Positions 1 to 12,084 of a stretch of DNA of 64,000 nucleotides are shown here, piece after piece. The notes under the pieces were generated by a model. The model was not told where the DNA came from, searched no databases, and was given only the letters and a program-made list of their open reading frames with translations. The stretch lies in NCBI GenBank assembly GCA_013368315.1, contig JAACJM010000109.1, positions 62,001 through 126,000 of the forward strand. Reading direction: 5' to 3'. A program made the translations under genes and the position numbers. Within the stretch, counting starts at the first letter, position 1, and each line of letters starts with the position of its first letter. This DNA is from Tetrapyrgos nigripes (Eukaryota > Basidiomycota > Agaricomycetes > Agaricales > Campanellaceae).

Positions 1-279
1 GCGACGACTCAAAATTATCCTGGATGAGCCTGCTCGAAGAGAAAAGAGTCTAAGAGAACAAAGGAAAGATAAATTCAGCCGAGGCTGTCCACGTGGCAAA
101 CAATAAGTTGGTGGGTCGCCTTGATAAATCACACACAGCCGCACAGCTTGCATTAAGTATTGACACATGCCGTTCTATTCATTCTTTCCTCCCTTCTTCA
201 ACCAACTCACGGCCGACGCAGCAACGACCCACACGACGAGCTCTTAAAGCTCAGTAACGACTACTCTTCTCCCCTGACG
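1..279. other. upstream region of first gene
   Basis: Presumed promoter and 5' leader of the DUF3433-like gene. The reading frame is open upstream of the chosen ATG at 280, but only through non-ATG codons. The ATG at 280 opens the conserved Ser/Pro-rich N-terminal tail, so it was preferred. No clear TATA box was seen. Confidence 0.4.
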
Positions 280-3243
280 ATGAGCTCACCTTACCGCTCG
301 CATTCCCCCTCTCCCTCTTCTGCTCTTTCCAGTACTGTCTATCTTCACAGTAACACCGACAATGGCAGCGCCAACGTCAGCAGAAACCCCAGTAGCGCAG
401 GAAGGGGAAGGAGCCTCTCACCTGCACCTGTACAATATGCAAACCACTATCTCGACCCTTTCGCTCCAACTGCAGAGGAAGGACCGACGCCGAAATCTGC
501 CAAATCTGTGCAATTCGCGGATAGACCCGCAAGCGAGTCGACGTTGTATGATAGAGGACGGTCAGGACCTGCTACTCCGATTAGTCCTGGGATGAAGCAT
601 CGGTCGATACGAGATTCGACGCATCTGATACCGACCCCGTTGCTGACAGTAAGAATAAGAAATTTGTGAGTGTTTTTCGAGTTTGTGCGCTTAGAAGTTG
701 ACCAAGTCGTCGTAGCATCCACTCTCCTTGAGACTTCCAATTGCCTTTGGAATACCGATCATGATGTTTGCGTTGGGGATAGGACTAGAGGTTGGGCTAT
801 ATTTCTCAAATAGGGATAATGGTACGTTTTCACGTTGTCGTCCTATCTTCCTCTATTCACTTGCCTTGTCCTCGTGTTAGGGTTTGCCGTACCGAAAAAA
901 AAACGTTCTATCGTTTGCTTCTCAATCATTCCTACTTGTGCGTGTAGTCCTTCTTCCTCGTCTTCATCCATGTGCGCGCTTTCCGAGTCAATAACTGACT
1001 GAGATCTTAACTCACCTTGGTTTCACCTGTCTCTGCATCTCTGGATAACCATCCTCCACGTCGAATTACTTGTCTCCATGGTCCCCTTCGCATCGCTATG
1101 TGCCCTATTTGGATGCAATTGGGCGGTGACCGTTCACAAATTGGCCCTAAATTGGTTACTATAGTCCATAGTGCCAACCTTATTCGTTGTCCCGGTTGCA
1201 ATCGCATGGCGCGAGTTGGACTGGTATGTTCGGGACCTGCAACCCTACGTCATCATGTCGAAAGGAAACGCAGTGCCCGAGGAAAGTGTGTTATTAGACT
1301 ACGTACGTTATTAGATTTCGTCAGTGCTTTCAAACGAATTACTGACCAGGCTCTATTTTTACTCATGTGTCTCCAGATCTCGATAGGGTAAGATTTTACA
1401 ATCCCTACCCAATCCGTCTCGAGCTAATCTATATTATATCCTTACTAGCTCCGGCTTTGCCATGCTTAACTCTCTTAAATTCAAACATCGCCTTGTTTTC
1501 TGGTCAAGTGCCATGGCAATGGCAACTTACCTATTCCAACCCCTTGCGGCATCCATCTTCTCTATCCAACAACTCGACCGAACCTGGGATTCCACAGCCA
1601 ACTCCATTAAACAGCTCAGCGTAAACACCCCTGACATCATCACTCTCAGTCCTTTCGTCGCAGCAGCTGGTTTTGCCGACGCATCCGTTTCAAATGGGTT
1701 GGGTGATCCCCCTTTCGTCTTGAATGGCTGGGCAGTCGCAGAGTTTGTCTTCCCAACGGATCCGTTATTAAACGGAAGCATGATTGTCAATACAACGGCT
1801 ATTCAAACCAATCCTCAGTGTCAAAACCCTTCAGAGACGCCTACCGTACTACCTGTGTCGGGCTCGTCGTCGTTTCAAATTGTGGGGACGGTGACAAAGA
1901 TACCTGGGTTGCCTGAAGGGTGTAAGCAGAGTGTACAATTCGATCCGAATGTAGGTGTCTTGCTTGTGGATGTGGACTGACGTCTTGTGATGCTAAACTT
2001 ATCTTTGTATTTATAGGATGCTGTTCAGCAGTATGGTGTCCAAGCCGTAGGGAACTGCTCAACCGACGGTACTCCCACTCCCGCGATAGGCAACAACGTC
2101 TCACTTGGTGGTGATATTCGATTCGCCCCCGTCATGTTCTGGTTCTATCGTAACAATACCGAAAGCAATCAACCAGAAGCCCGTGTCGTGTTTTGTTCCC
2201 CAACCATCAAAGGCTTCAACGTCAAAGCTAGCGCGAGATTGGACAATCGCAATCTCACCAAAGTAGACGAGATCAACAACTACACAGCCAACAATGATGT
2301 TTTCGGAGGGGATAACGCAGGAAGAGCGTTCAACGCCGTGATATTCAATACGACTTCGAATAGGTTCATAGCTGCGAGGGGTCAGCTACGAATACGGGAA
2401 TTCCTGGGACTATCTTCAAAGCTGCACAACTTGGACAGGGCGACACTGGCCTACAACAGACGTTTGATAGTCCGAATGGGTTTTTGGATCTGACTAATGC
2501 TGTCTATGTACGTGCAGTTTTTTTGTCTTTCTATTTATTGATTCCAGTTCTGCGACACTAACTCGTTTGGGCAGACGCGACACCTATCCTTTTCTGCCAA
2601 AGCCATCTACTTTACAAACAACAATGTCACCGTAGATGCTATCATGACCGAGTTGACACCACGGTTATACGTGAATCCCGTCCCAGGCCACGCTCTCGCT
2701 TTTTCCCTCATTGCTGTCGGCATCGTTGGGCTCATCGTACACATCTTCCACCGACGTCAGCGTCGACATCTTTACCTTACTAATCCACCTGGAACAATTG
2801 CTTCTATTATAGCTATGACGTCTCATTCTGGAATAGGGGAACTGTTGATGCCGTATGATAAAGAAAAGGTGTTGGAAAAGAAACTAGAAGATTTGAGATT
2901 TGGGATGGACAAGCGGACGGGGGCAGTGGTTGTTGATGGGTATGCACGTGCACGTCAGTATGGAGGTGGTGGTGGGGACGGTGGGAGTTATTATGGGGGT
3001 GGTAAAGCGGGATATGCAAAGTTGTCGAAGGACCGTAGCGAGGCGAGGGATGAAGCGATGATGTCTTTGTTGGGGAAGAATGATGATCGTCCTGAACATC
3101 CCAGGAAGGAGAGTTCGCATCTGAGTACAGAGTCGGACCCGTCGATGTATGAAAGCTCGGCGAGGGCTGCGTATGATGCTGCTAATGGTAATTATCCGCC
3201 GACGACAGGTTGGAGGATGTCCACGTCGGGGGCTAGGAGATGA
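280..3243 (+). CDS. DUF3433-like multi-pass membrane protein (two apparent frameshifts)
   Basis: A membrane protein of unknown function, about 780 aa once two single-base shifts are allowed for. Inferred exons: 280-648, 716-821, 881-937, 1165-1302, 1377-1387 (11 nt), 1449-1950, 2017-2507, 2575-3243. The first ~120 residues are a disordered Ser/Pro-rich cytoplasmic tail. Hydrophobic segments follow in exon 2 (PIMMFALGIGLEVGLYF), exon 4 (TLFVVPVAIAW), exon 6 (near the start) and exon 8 (HALAFSLIAVGIVGLIVHIF). Between the last two lies a glycosylation-rich luminal or extracellular domain. The tail has the family block IASIIAMTSHSGIGELLMPY and a Gly-rich stretch. Exon 4 holds the family motif QPYVIMSKGNA. 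Oddities: an A9 run at 895-903 (8 As would keep the family frame), and a 1-nt loss near a G run at about 2380. These are either sequencing errors or real lesions. An alternative acceptor at 1172 gives an open frame without the first shift but loses family residues. Family assignment is from recall of fungal DUF3433 proteins. Confidence 0.75.
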
Positions 3244-4102
3244 AGTGGCTGGTGTCGACGTTACCAATGGGTGTTTTGGTTGGGTCGACTTTTGATGACA
3301 TCGCTCTACGCATTCTGAGCTGCATTGCTGCATTGGTTTGCTATCGGACTTTTTTTTCTTGTTTTCTTTCTCTTTGCACTTGCATGAATTCATCGAACAT
3401 TTGTATGTCGCACCTGTCTAGTATTTGTTGGGCTATCTATCTATTGTTATATCGTCTGTTTTGTTGTTTGTCGTACATATCTTACTAGGTTTGGGATACT
3501 TCTTTATATAGGCCCTTGGATCATGAAGTATATAATTAACGTCGAGGTCAAGTTCCGTATGTTTTCCAAGAATACGCAATTGCATGTAAAAGAGTTCTCT
3601 AAATTTTGAGGAAGTCCTTCTCGGGAGTCAGTACCAAGCCCTTCTCCAGATAGTCAGTTCAAGCGGCTTGACAAACCTATACACCTAGGCCACAGTCTCA
3701 GCTATCGACTTCAACATACTACTTTTAAGAGTGCAGATACAGGCTGGCACGCCAGGAACTGGGCGTTCTAATTTAGCAGCCCCGCAGTGCATTCCTTCGC
3801 CGCTGCCATAGATCTAGAAGACCTCTTGCCAAAAGACTATTGATAGTGGAGTATTTTTGCCGCTCCGTGCTGTCGTTCAGACCCCGATTTTGGCAAAGAA
3901 TGCGAACTTTCAGTCATACTTATCTCTGGCTCGCCTCAGCCTCAGGGGCTGCGTGTGAAATGTCTTTCGGCTATATATGTACGTACGGGAGCCCGGACAA
4001 ACAACGACAACGGACGCATGTGGCGCTTCTTCCGTCTTCGCTCACAAGGATGGAAGCTATATTTACGATGAGGCTATCGCCACCCACGCTAAGCCTCTTA
4101 CA
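3244..4102. other. intergenic region between membrane protein and OPT gene
   Basis: About 860 bp: the 3' flank of the upstream gene and the promoter of the transporter. A T- and G-rich stretch follows the stop. No coding signal beyond short chance frames and no repeat were seen. Confidence 0.6.
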
Positions 4103-4110
4103 TATAAAAG
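4103..4110 (+). promoter_or_regulatory. TATA box of OPT transporter
   Basis: TATAAAAG lies about 73-80 bp upstream of the ATG at 4183, a normal spacing for a fungal promoter with a short 5' leader. Sequence match only. Confidence 0.55.
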
Positions 4111-4182
4111 AGTGGCACACGTTGCTCCATGCTCCCTAGTCTGCTGAGCCCCACTGCTTGACCGAGACTCTGCCCTGCCAAT

Positions 4183-7100
4183 ATGGCTACCATCGACGTT
4201 CTCGAGAATGATAGCCACCCTCAAGCCAACCCAGGTCATCTTGAGCGTGGTAACTCATCCTTCGACGAGAAAGACTCCAAATTTTTGAAGGAGGACGAAG
4301 TTGAAGTCGAAGTCGCTCCGGATGACGCAGGAGGCATCTACGAGGATGTTCGCATTATTGATATGGGTAGCGATGGAAAGGAGAGGCCAATCGGTACGTC
4401 GTTCCTCTAAACTCAACTCTCCGTTCGATATCGAGCTCACTGTGACGTGGCATGCGACAACAACAGAAACGGATATCGACGTTGCTACTCGGCTTATTTC
4501 CCTCGAGGATGACCCTACGCTTCCCTGTTGGACCTTCCGAATGTGGTTCCTTGGTCTGGGCCTTTCGTGTTTCGGTGCTGTACTTGGACAGATCTTCGTA
4601 CGTCCTCCTTCGAAAATGTATGCTTCGTAGTCTCATTCGGTTACGTCCTTGCGACAGTACTTTCGTCCACAAACCATCTTCGTGTCCCAGCTCTTCCTTC
4701 AGATCATTGCTTACATCTTTGGCGTCGGTCTTGAGACCCTCCTTCCAGGTCCTGGAAACCCGTTCCCGAATATGCAAATGAAGAACAACGCTTTTTGGAG
4801 GTTTTTCAACCCTGGGCCTTTCAGTAAGCATCTAGTCGTTGCACGTCGCAATCTAATTGACACGGTATGGTACGACAGACCTCAAGGAACATGTCGCAAT
4901 CACTATCCTCTCTACAACAGCTGCAGAGTCCGCGTTGGCCATCAGCGTCTTCGCCGCAGACGAGCTCTACTACAACATCCAGCCCAACATTGCTGTGGGC
5001 ATATTCACTCTCATTGGCTCTCAGCTCATCGGGTATGGTTTGGGTGGGATGATGCGAGCATTCCTGGTCTACCCGACCTACATCGTCTACCCTTCCCTTC
5101 TTCCAACCGTACAGCTATTCGATGCTCTCCATCGTGGAAAGAAGATATTCATGCAGAAGAAACGAGTCAAGTTCTTCTGGGGAGTTTTTGTGGCTATCTT
5201 TATTTGGGAGTGGTTCCCGGAATACATTGCTCCGTAAGTACTCGAGTCGATCGACACCAAGCACTTCTTTCATGAAGATTATTCCTTATCTCTTATCGTC
5301 TACTTCGCTTCGCTCATGCTCTTCTGACGGTGTCGCTTATCTAGCCTTCTCACGGGATTCAGCATCTTCTGTCTCGCTGCTCAAAATAGTCCGTGGGTGT
5401 CTAGGATCTTTGGTGCGTTCTCTTTCCCTCAGGTACAATTTCTAGCATTGTTCCTGCGCCAACTTGAAAGGCGCACCATGCGATACCCCTAGGTCTCATG
5501 GCACGGACGGGTCCCGCGCTCCCCCGTTCCTTCTTTTTCTTCCCTTCTTCCCTTATCTTTTGACTTCCTAGCCCGACTGCGGGTCCTCTTTCTCATGATA
5601 CGACTCCATACATACTGATACTGACGTTATCCACGTCTGTCCAGGTGGCGCCGCTGGAAACGAAGGTTTAGGGATGTTTGCTCTTTCGCTGGATTGGAAC
5701 TACGTTGGGAGCGGGTGCGTATCCTATTTCTTCGTTTCTTTTCAGCCATTGTAAACTGACGTAACACGCTGCAATCCACAGAGGAGGAAGTCTCGGGGCG
5801 TTATTCACTCCGTTTTCTACGCAAATTTCTTTGTACATCGGGGTGTTGTTCTGCATGTAAGTACCGTGATACCTACCGCCTGGTTTACTTTCTTCTGCTA
5901 CCCGATTCCCGAAATCTCTGAATCATGAAGTATGAAGTACTAATCGTGACGTCGTTGACAGCATCTCCTCATGCGTAGCCTACGCTCGTAACACTTGGAA
6001 CGCGAAAACTTTCCCATTTCTGTCCCAGGCATTGTTCACCGACACTGGAGATGACTATGACCAACTGGCTATTTTGGACGACAATTTTAGGTTTGACCCG
6101 TCGAAACTCGAAGCTCAGGTGAGTATTGTTTATACTACTTCAACTTGAAAAAGGTTCTTACCACCACATCGTCACGATTAGGGCCTCCCGTGGTTCGCTT
6201 CCGCCCAAGTCCTCTTCAAAATCTCTTCCAACCTCTCCATCGGTGCCACAATCATGCACGTCATCCTTTGGTACGGCAAAGACATCAAGCAAGCTATAGC
6301 TCAATACAGAAGGGGGGAAACGCAGGATCCTCATTACGCCAAGATGAAGGTATACAAGGAAGTTCCTATGTGGTGGTATGCCGTAGTGTTTTTAGCGAGC
6401 TTTGCTATGGCTATGGCTACGATTTATACCGGTCATGCTGCATTGCCTTGGTGAGTTCACGACCGAGCAGATGCCTCATCCCCTCTGCTGCAATTGACGA
6501 GTACTGATGCTTTAATTTATTTAATTTGAATGAATTGACGGTGGTACTTAGGTGGGGCCTTATCCTTTCGATATTCTTCGCTACCATCTTCCTACCCTTC
6601 ACTGCGCTCGTCTATGCGATTACTGGGTTTAACCCTGATATCCAGAGTCTGATTCAGATTTTGGGAGCAGCATTGATGCCAGGAAGTCCTCAGACGAATA
6701 TGTACTTCACTCTATACGGATACAACACGGTGCTTCAAGCTCGAGGCCTCATCAGGGATTTGAAGATGGTAATGTATTGATGTATCTTGTTCCATATGTC
6801 TCAACGCTAATACGTCTCTCTGTTTCGTTTCTTTCGAATAGGGTCAATACACGAAACTCCCTCCCCGTGTCACCTTCGTCGTTCAAAGCGTTGGTGCTGT
6901 TGTCGGAGGATTGTTGAACTACGTTATCATGAAAGTGATCATCAGTGCTCATCGGGAGATCCTCCTCGACGTTCAAGGATCCAATGTGGTATGTACATCC
7001 TTTCCTACCTCCTCTTTTCAATATCCCGAGTCAACACCTAACAACGCACATACAGTGGTCAGGCCAACAAGTCCAGACCTTCAACTCCGACGCCGTCACT

Positions 7101-7592
7101 TGGGGCGCACTCGGCAACATAATCTACGCTCCCTCAGGCAGATACGGTATCATCCCTCTCTCCATCCTCATCGGTCTCGCCGTCCCCATCCCATTCTGGA
7201 TCCTCCACCGCCTCTACCCCCATATGCATTTCAACGGTGTCATCACACCCATGTTAACCTACGGCCTAGGCTACCTCTCCGTCGGAATCAACTCTTCGGT
7301 ATTCACGACGTTTTGTTTGGCCGTTTTCTCTCAGTATTATTTGAGAAAGTATAGGCCGAAATGGTTTAGGAAGTATAATTTCTTAATGAGTGCGGCGTTG
7401 GATGGGGGAACGCAGGTTATGGTGTTTGTTTATACGTTTGCAGTGGGTGGAGGAAGTGGGACGGTGGTTAATTTTCCGCAGTGGGCTTTGGTATGTGATC
7501 CTTTTTTTTGGTTTTGAAGGTTGGGGACGCTGACCGAATATATGACCTAGAATCCGGTAGGAAATCCTGACTACTGCAAGAGGCTCACGTAG
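4183..7592 (+). CDS. OPT-family oligopeptide transporter
   Basis: Proton-coupled importer of small peptides in the plasma membrane. Thirteen exons with standard GT-AG introns: 4183-4393, 4467-4597, 4658-4823, 4879-5233, 5345-5412, 5645-5714, 5782-5856, 5962-6118, 6182-6450, 6552-6768, 6842-6988, 7056-7490, 7551-7592. They sum to 2343 nt, a perfect frame of 780 aa, the usual size for fungal OPTs. Visible family blocks, in order: an acidic cytoplasmic N-terminus of ~75 residues, LEDDPTLPCWTFRMWFLGL, the NPGPFNLKEH segment (NPG motif), NEGLGMFALSLDW, ARNTWNAKTFPFLSQALF, the TKLPPR block (KIPPR-type motif), WSGQQVQTFNSDAVTWG, and the C-terminal NPDYC-type ending. Many hydrophobic helices run through exons 2-12. 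The gene looks intact. Substrate (oligopeptide, glutathione or siderophore-like) cannot be told from sequence. Confidence 0.95.
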
Positions 7593-8053
7593 TGTACTTA
7601 GGTTTAAGAAGTTGGTAGCTAACGAATTGCATGTCGCTCATTGTACTTCACGATGATCCAACGATTTTGGGTGCTTCTACATTCAAATTCAGGTCTAATT
7701 GGTTCGTTGACGCGGCCCCTATTGAAGTGGGAATTTATGCGGTCGATGTATCACTTGAGGTCAGTGGGGTGGGACTCTTGGAGCATCACACGCCGAAAAT
7801 ATCAATTTATCCGCCGAATAGATAGGTGTACAGACAGTAATGGATTGTATTACGGTCACCACATGTGAGTCTGACTCCAATACAATGCGTTAATGTACTG
7901 TACACTTATCAGTCGACATATTGGTGTCTTCGGCGTGTCAGCGGCTGATTTGTTCATTGCCTCAAGGAACTTCGATCCCGTGGTATCACCAATCCTTAAG
8001 GGCTATAGCTTTAAACATGGAACAACAGTACTACCTCATATTTGCCCAGCAGG
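7593..8053. other. intergenic, OPT terminator to DUF6593 promoter
   Basis: No gene seen. Its last part (7945-7990) is repeated at 10095-10140, so it belongs to the duplicated DUF6593 unit. Confidence 0.6.
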
Positions 8054-8814
8054 ATGGAGTCATTCACATTCTCACCTAACGATCTCCTCAAATGCGATAT
8101 CGTCAACTCTGATGGCCAACACATCTACTCGGTGCGCACTAGCACGACTTTCGGCCTCACCAAAGTTCGCATTGGGAGGTACAAAGACTACCAAAGCTCG
8201 TATACCAATGAAGGATCCGGAGTCAAAGAGAAAGAACTGGATGAAAATCAAGAACCATTGGCAACGGTAGAGCGACACGCTCTCCATTCGGACGTTCTAA
8301 AGATTGGAGAGAAGGAGATCAAACTAGAATGGGAGAAGAGGTGCGTACCCAATACATATCAGTATTTTCCCTCATGGAATGGCAGTCATCCTTTAAGTAG
8401 CCAAATGGCTTTTGGCCTTCACGGAAGTAATGAGTTGTACGAATGGCACACCGAGCGTGGTGGAAAATTCAAGGCAAGCCAGGCATAGACTTGGTCGTTA
8501 TCACCAACTCATATCTCATTTGACATTCACAGCTCTTGAAAAAGACGGCCCATTCCGATGTAGAAGTCCTAGGAACAGAAGTTGCTATATTCCAACAAGG
8601 AGAACCTCGTGGTAGTGGTGCAGCCGATTCTGACAATGCTTCATCCCAGCCAACCCTATTCATTCATCCAGAAGGAATGAGCATTGTCGATGAGATCATC
8701 CCGACTTTTGTGTACTATGCTGTACGGCAAATGACGGGAGCGAGAAGTATGACAGGGAACAGAATAGTAGATGTGACGGTGGCATCAGTTGGGGCTTTTT
8801 CAGCTATCAAATAG
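8054..8814 (+). CDS. DUF6593-domain protein
   Basis: Protein of unknown function from a family common in agaricomycetes. Inferred exons 8054-8340, 8386-8473, 8533-8814 sum to 657 nt (218 aa, in frame). The N-terminus MESFTFSPNDLLKCDIV with GQHIYSVRTS has the DUF6593 strand pattern (a short nucleation motif followed by 'NxxGxxxY-x-T'). The second half has GSNELYEWH and the terminal FVYYAVRQMTG block. Intron 1 (45 nt) is a multiple of three and could be retained without breaking the frame. Intron 2 starts with GCAAGC, a GC-AG intron. The start at 8054 was chosen because it opens the conserved block. A decayed copy lies at 11417-12084 plus 15738-15795. No signal peptide or membrane segment is evident. 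Confidence 0.75.
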
Positions 8815-9059
8815 CTGTACATAGCACATAGAGTACTTACTGGGTGGGGCATTGGTGGGGCACACTGTCAGGGTTCGGGCCATAAGGGAACACCTATGGA
8901 CTAATGACCAAAAGCCTGAGATCTTGAAGCACGGCGTTGGCGTTGATTCGACTCAGGAGCAAGTATGTAAGAGCTATGAAACTAGACAGAACGATCACGA
9001 CTAGTTAGATAAATAGGGAGTTTGGGGAGTGATCGTGATTCGTGACACACACCATTAAA
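8815..9059. other. 3' flank of DUF6593 gene
   Basis: No coding signal. Parts such as the 'GCACATAGAGTACT' string recur after the second DUF6593 copy near 15800, marking it as part of the duplicated unit. Confidence 0.5.
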
Positions 9060-9330
9060 CAGCCATGACATCTCACTCAGAGATGGGGGAACTGTTGATA
9101 AAGAAAAGGTCGAATTCCGTATCTACGCACTTCAAGTTTGTCTTCGTAGACTATTTGCATTTCCTGCAAGTTGAACAATTTTCCACTGTGCAGAGTCCAT
9201 GCGCTCAGCAGTCATTAATCAACAAGCTCTTAACGGGATCAAGGCCCCATTCCGGATCCAACCGCTTTCGTAGTACGTGCGTATCTACACTTGTGGGGCC
9301 AGCATACAGCCGTTTGCAAGGGGGTGGTGG
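9060..9330 (+). pseudogene. DUF3433-gene fragment (relic 1) and shared flank
   Basis: Starts with ATGACATCTCACTCAG, which reads MTSHSEMGELL and matches MTSHSGIGELLMPYDKEK in exon 8 of the gene at 280-3243. DNA similarity covers the GGGGAACTGTTGAT and GATAAAGAAAAGG strings. The rest (to about 9330) is shared with 15826-16135 but not with the intact gene. It is a short remnant of a DUF3433 paralogue left downstream of DUF6593. No functional frame remains. Confidence 0.6.
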
Positions 9331-10094
9331 CTTCGATATCCACTCAAAAAAAAAATTAGCCCCGACCCCCCTCCTGCCCTATAAGGCATATATTATTAGT
9401 CATACGGATAAGATAAGATTTGTCGGTCTGCCACCGCTTGGTTCGTTTTTTTGATCTACCTCTATAGCACACTCTAGCAAGTGTGTACATAGTTCTGTTG
9501 CTCTGGCTCACATACCTACTTGGTGAGGAAGTGCCAGAGGTACCTCAGACTGACTGTGACTGACCCAAATAGGGGTCAAAAAAATTGTACCTTTCAATAC
9601 TTAGATCAATGTCAGCGAAGCGACGACAACCGTGCTCCCCTTCGAGCATGCTTTAAAAGCTTTTTATCAAGATGCTGCAGCACCCATTTTTGTAGTGCAC
9701 TTCCTACTACATTTGGTACCGTTGTGTGTGGAAATCCAGCAGGCAGGCTCAGCTCAATGAGTCCTGTATGCCCGGTCTTCAAGCTTCAAGTATACTATCA
9801 AGAGCCTGGCTGGGATGTCCACGGGGAAGAGCGAATGAATTGACGACTTCTCCAGTGTTAAGATAGAGGGAGAGTAAGGAATAAACAGTCTGATTACAAC
9901 AGCCAGCGACAAGCCAGCGAGTTTAGCAATTTCTGTTGAAATGGGCATGTCCTCCTTCCATCGTCACTGGATCATCAGCTTTCGAAGTTCTATGCTGCTT
10001 TGATTAGGTGGGACGCGTCATCGCCTGCGAAAATTTAATCCATTGGTTGAAGGTACTCAAATAAACAACGGTCTCCCCAGACCGCAACCTCCAG
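9331..10094. other. no recognised feature
   Basis: Noncoding, with short chance frames only. No repeat partner found in the window. Confidence 0.5.
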
Positions 10095-10165
10095 ATGATT
10101 CGTTCGCATTGCCTCAAGGAACGTCGATCTCGTGATATCAACAGTCCTTCAGCATGTATGATCCA
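10095..10165 (+). repeat. second copy of DUF6593 upstream segment
   Basis: CATTGCCTCAAGGAAC and GTCGATCTCGTGATATCA match 7955-7995, upstream of the intact DUF6593 gene. This marks the 5' edge of the duplicated unit. About 1.25 kb of unrelated DNA separates it from the second DUF6593 body. Confidence 0.6.
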
Positions 10166-10469
10166 CAATGCTTACTGATAAGTGTACTCAGTATGCATAT
10201 ATCTGCTTTCTGGTTGAAAATAAGCTGTGCCAAGTGGCAGTGACTCATACATAGTATAATAGAATGTGAATGAAACTGCACAAATAAGACCCTGGCCGAA
10301 TTTTTTAATCATGCACAGAAAATTCTCAGTCATAATGACCGTTGGGCTTTTGTTTATTTCTGGGGGTATTATCATCATACTGGTGTATGCAGCCTGTCAT
10401 ACTGTATACTCGGAGTAAGCATAGCATTTTCCACTGATGCGTCTCAACACGTCTCAACTCAAGACTCAA

Positions 10470-10860
10470 TGTACACGTGGCATACAGGTTGATGCATGGG
10501 GTTGACACGTAGGTTCCCCATCAGTGTCCCGTCAACACGCTCCTTTGCTCTCCTGCTCTCCTTTCTCTCATTATTTCTGCCCTTCTTCATACTTATACAT
10601 TCAGACTGATTTTTCCTTCTTGCCTTTCCAGCTCTCCTGGCAAAGGTCCCCATTTATTCAGTAACACCGACACGTCTCGATGCACGTGGCACACAGGTTG
10701 CTGCATGTGTTGACACGTTAGTTTCCCAACAGTGTCCTGTCAACAGGCTCCTTTGCTCCCCTACTCTCCCTTCTCTTGCTATTTCTGCCCTTCATTATGT
10801 ACACTCAGACTGACTCAGATTTCTCCTCACCTTTCCAGCTCCTATTCTATCAAACTTTCA
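10470..10860. repeat. two ~200-bp imperfect tandem copies
   Basis: Copies start near 10473 and 10681. Each begins with a CACGTGGCAYACAGGTTG string, then TTGACACGT, CCGTCAACA/CCTGTCAACA, a long pyrimidine tract and TATTTCTGCCCTTC. Unknown origin; it may be part of a decayed LTR or promoter. It lies in the block that separates the two halves of DUF6593 copy 2. Confidence 0.55.
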
Positions 10861-11416
10861 TCACCCTGTTTTCCTTTTAAGTATCTCCAGCATCATTTAC
10901 AGGCTCATGCTGTTGGTGCAGAGCAGGGGTACATGTAGGAGTAGGAAACCAAAAGGAAATTGGCCATTAGTGGGAGAGTGAGCAGTGCTGCCTAGACATC
11001 ATCTAAGTATGTTTTTGTGGTGTGAACAGATGGTCTTGAAATGTCTGTGTATGTCTTAAAGTATCATACCTACCACTGTATTTATGTATCAGCAGCCTGT
11101 AGTACTAGTACTGTAGGTGTACACTCTATGTACTCCTGAAACAATCAAGCAGGAGGGATTGTTTCTTGGGGGTTTTATTGTTTCACGTGTCACCTGAGTT
11201 GGACCCGAGGCTTCCTAAGTAGAGCCATGGACCTCTGTACATTGTAGATGGTCCTCAGTATACCTGAGCATTCCATGCAGTGAGCCAGTGTATGGATATC
11301 TGTGGTTGTTTTGGTGGTAAGTCTTAAAAAAGTGCTAGGGATGAACCAGAGCTTTTATAAACCCTTTTGTAGGGTTATGTCATGATTTTTATAAAGCAGT
11401 CGTGTCATAATGATAG
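10861..11416. other. no gene; short hairpin at 11137-11164
   Basis: Noncoding filler in the broken duplication. GAAACAAT and ATTGTTTC form an 8-bp stem around a 12-nt loop near 11137. No role can be assigned. Confidence 0.4.
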
Positions 11417-12084
11417 GGTGGTCAACTCTAATGGCCAACACATCTACTCGGTGCACACTAGCGTGACTTTCAGCCTCACCAAAGTTCACATTGGGAGGTA
11501 CAAAGACTACCAGAGCTTGTATACCAATAAAGGATCCAGAGTCAATGAGAAATAACTGGATGAAAATCAAGAACCATTGGCAACGGTAGAGTGACACACT
11601 CTCCATTTGGACATTCTAAAGATTGGAGAGAAGGAGATCAAACTAGAATGGGAGAAGAGGTGCGTACCCAATACATATCAGTGTTTTCCCTCATGGAATG
11701 GCAGTCATCCTTTAAGTAGCCAAATGGCTTTTGGCCTTCACGGAAGTAATGAGTTGTACGGATGGCACACTGAGCATGATGGAAAATCATTCAAGGCAAG
11801 CCAGGTGTAGACTTGGTTGTTATCGCCAACTCATATCTCATTTGACATTCACAGCTCTTGAAAAAGACGGCCCATTCCGATGTAGAAGTCCTAGGAACAG
11901 AAGTTGCTATATTCCAACAAGGAAAATATTGTGGTAGTGTGCAGTTGATTCCGACAATGCTCTGTCCCAGCCAACCCTATTCATCCATCCAGAAGGAATG
12001 AGCATTGTTGATGAGATCATCCCGACTTTTGTGTACTATGCTGTATGGCAAATGACGGGAGGGGAAAGTACAGGGAACAGAATA
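11417..12084 (+). pseudogene. DUF6593 pseudogene (5' truncated body)
   Basis: Closely matches the intact DUF6593 gene from GTCAACTCTRATGGCC onward, but lacks the start region and has in-frame stops. Many differences from copy 1 are CpG losses (for example GTTCGCA to GTTCACA, AGCTCGTA to AGCTTGTA). The GC-AG intron donor GCAAGCC is shared by both copies. The last exon is cut at 12084 by the TIR element and continues at 15738. Confidence 0.85.

Noticed and set aside
3840..4139. Open frame upstream of the OPT gene
   Set aside because: It overlaps the TATA box and 5' leader of the transporter, with no family resemblance.
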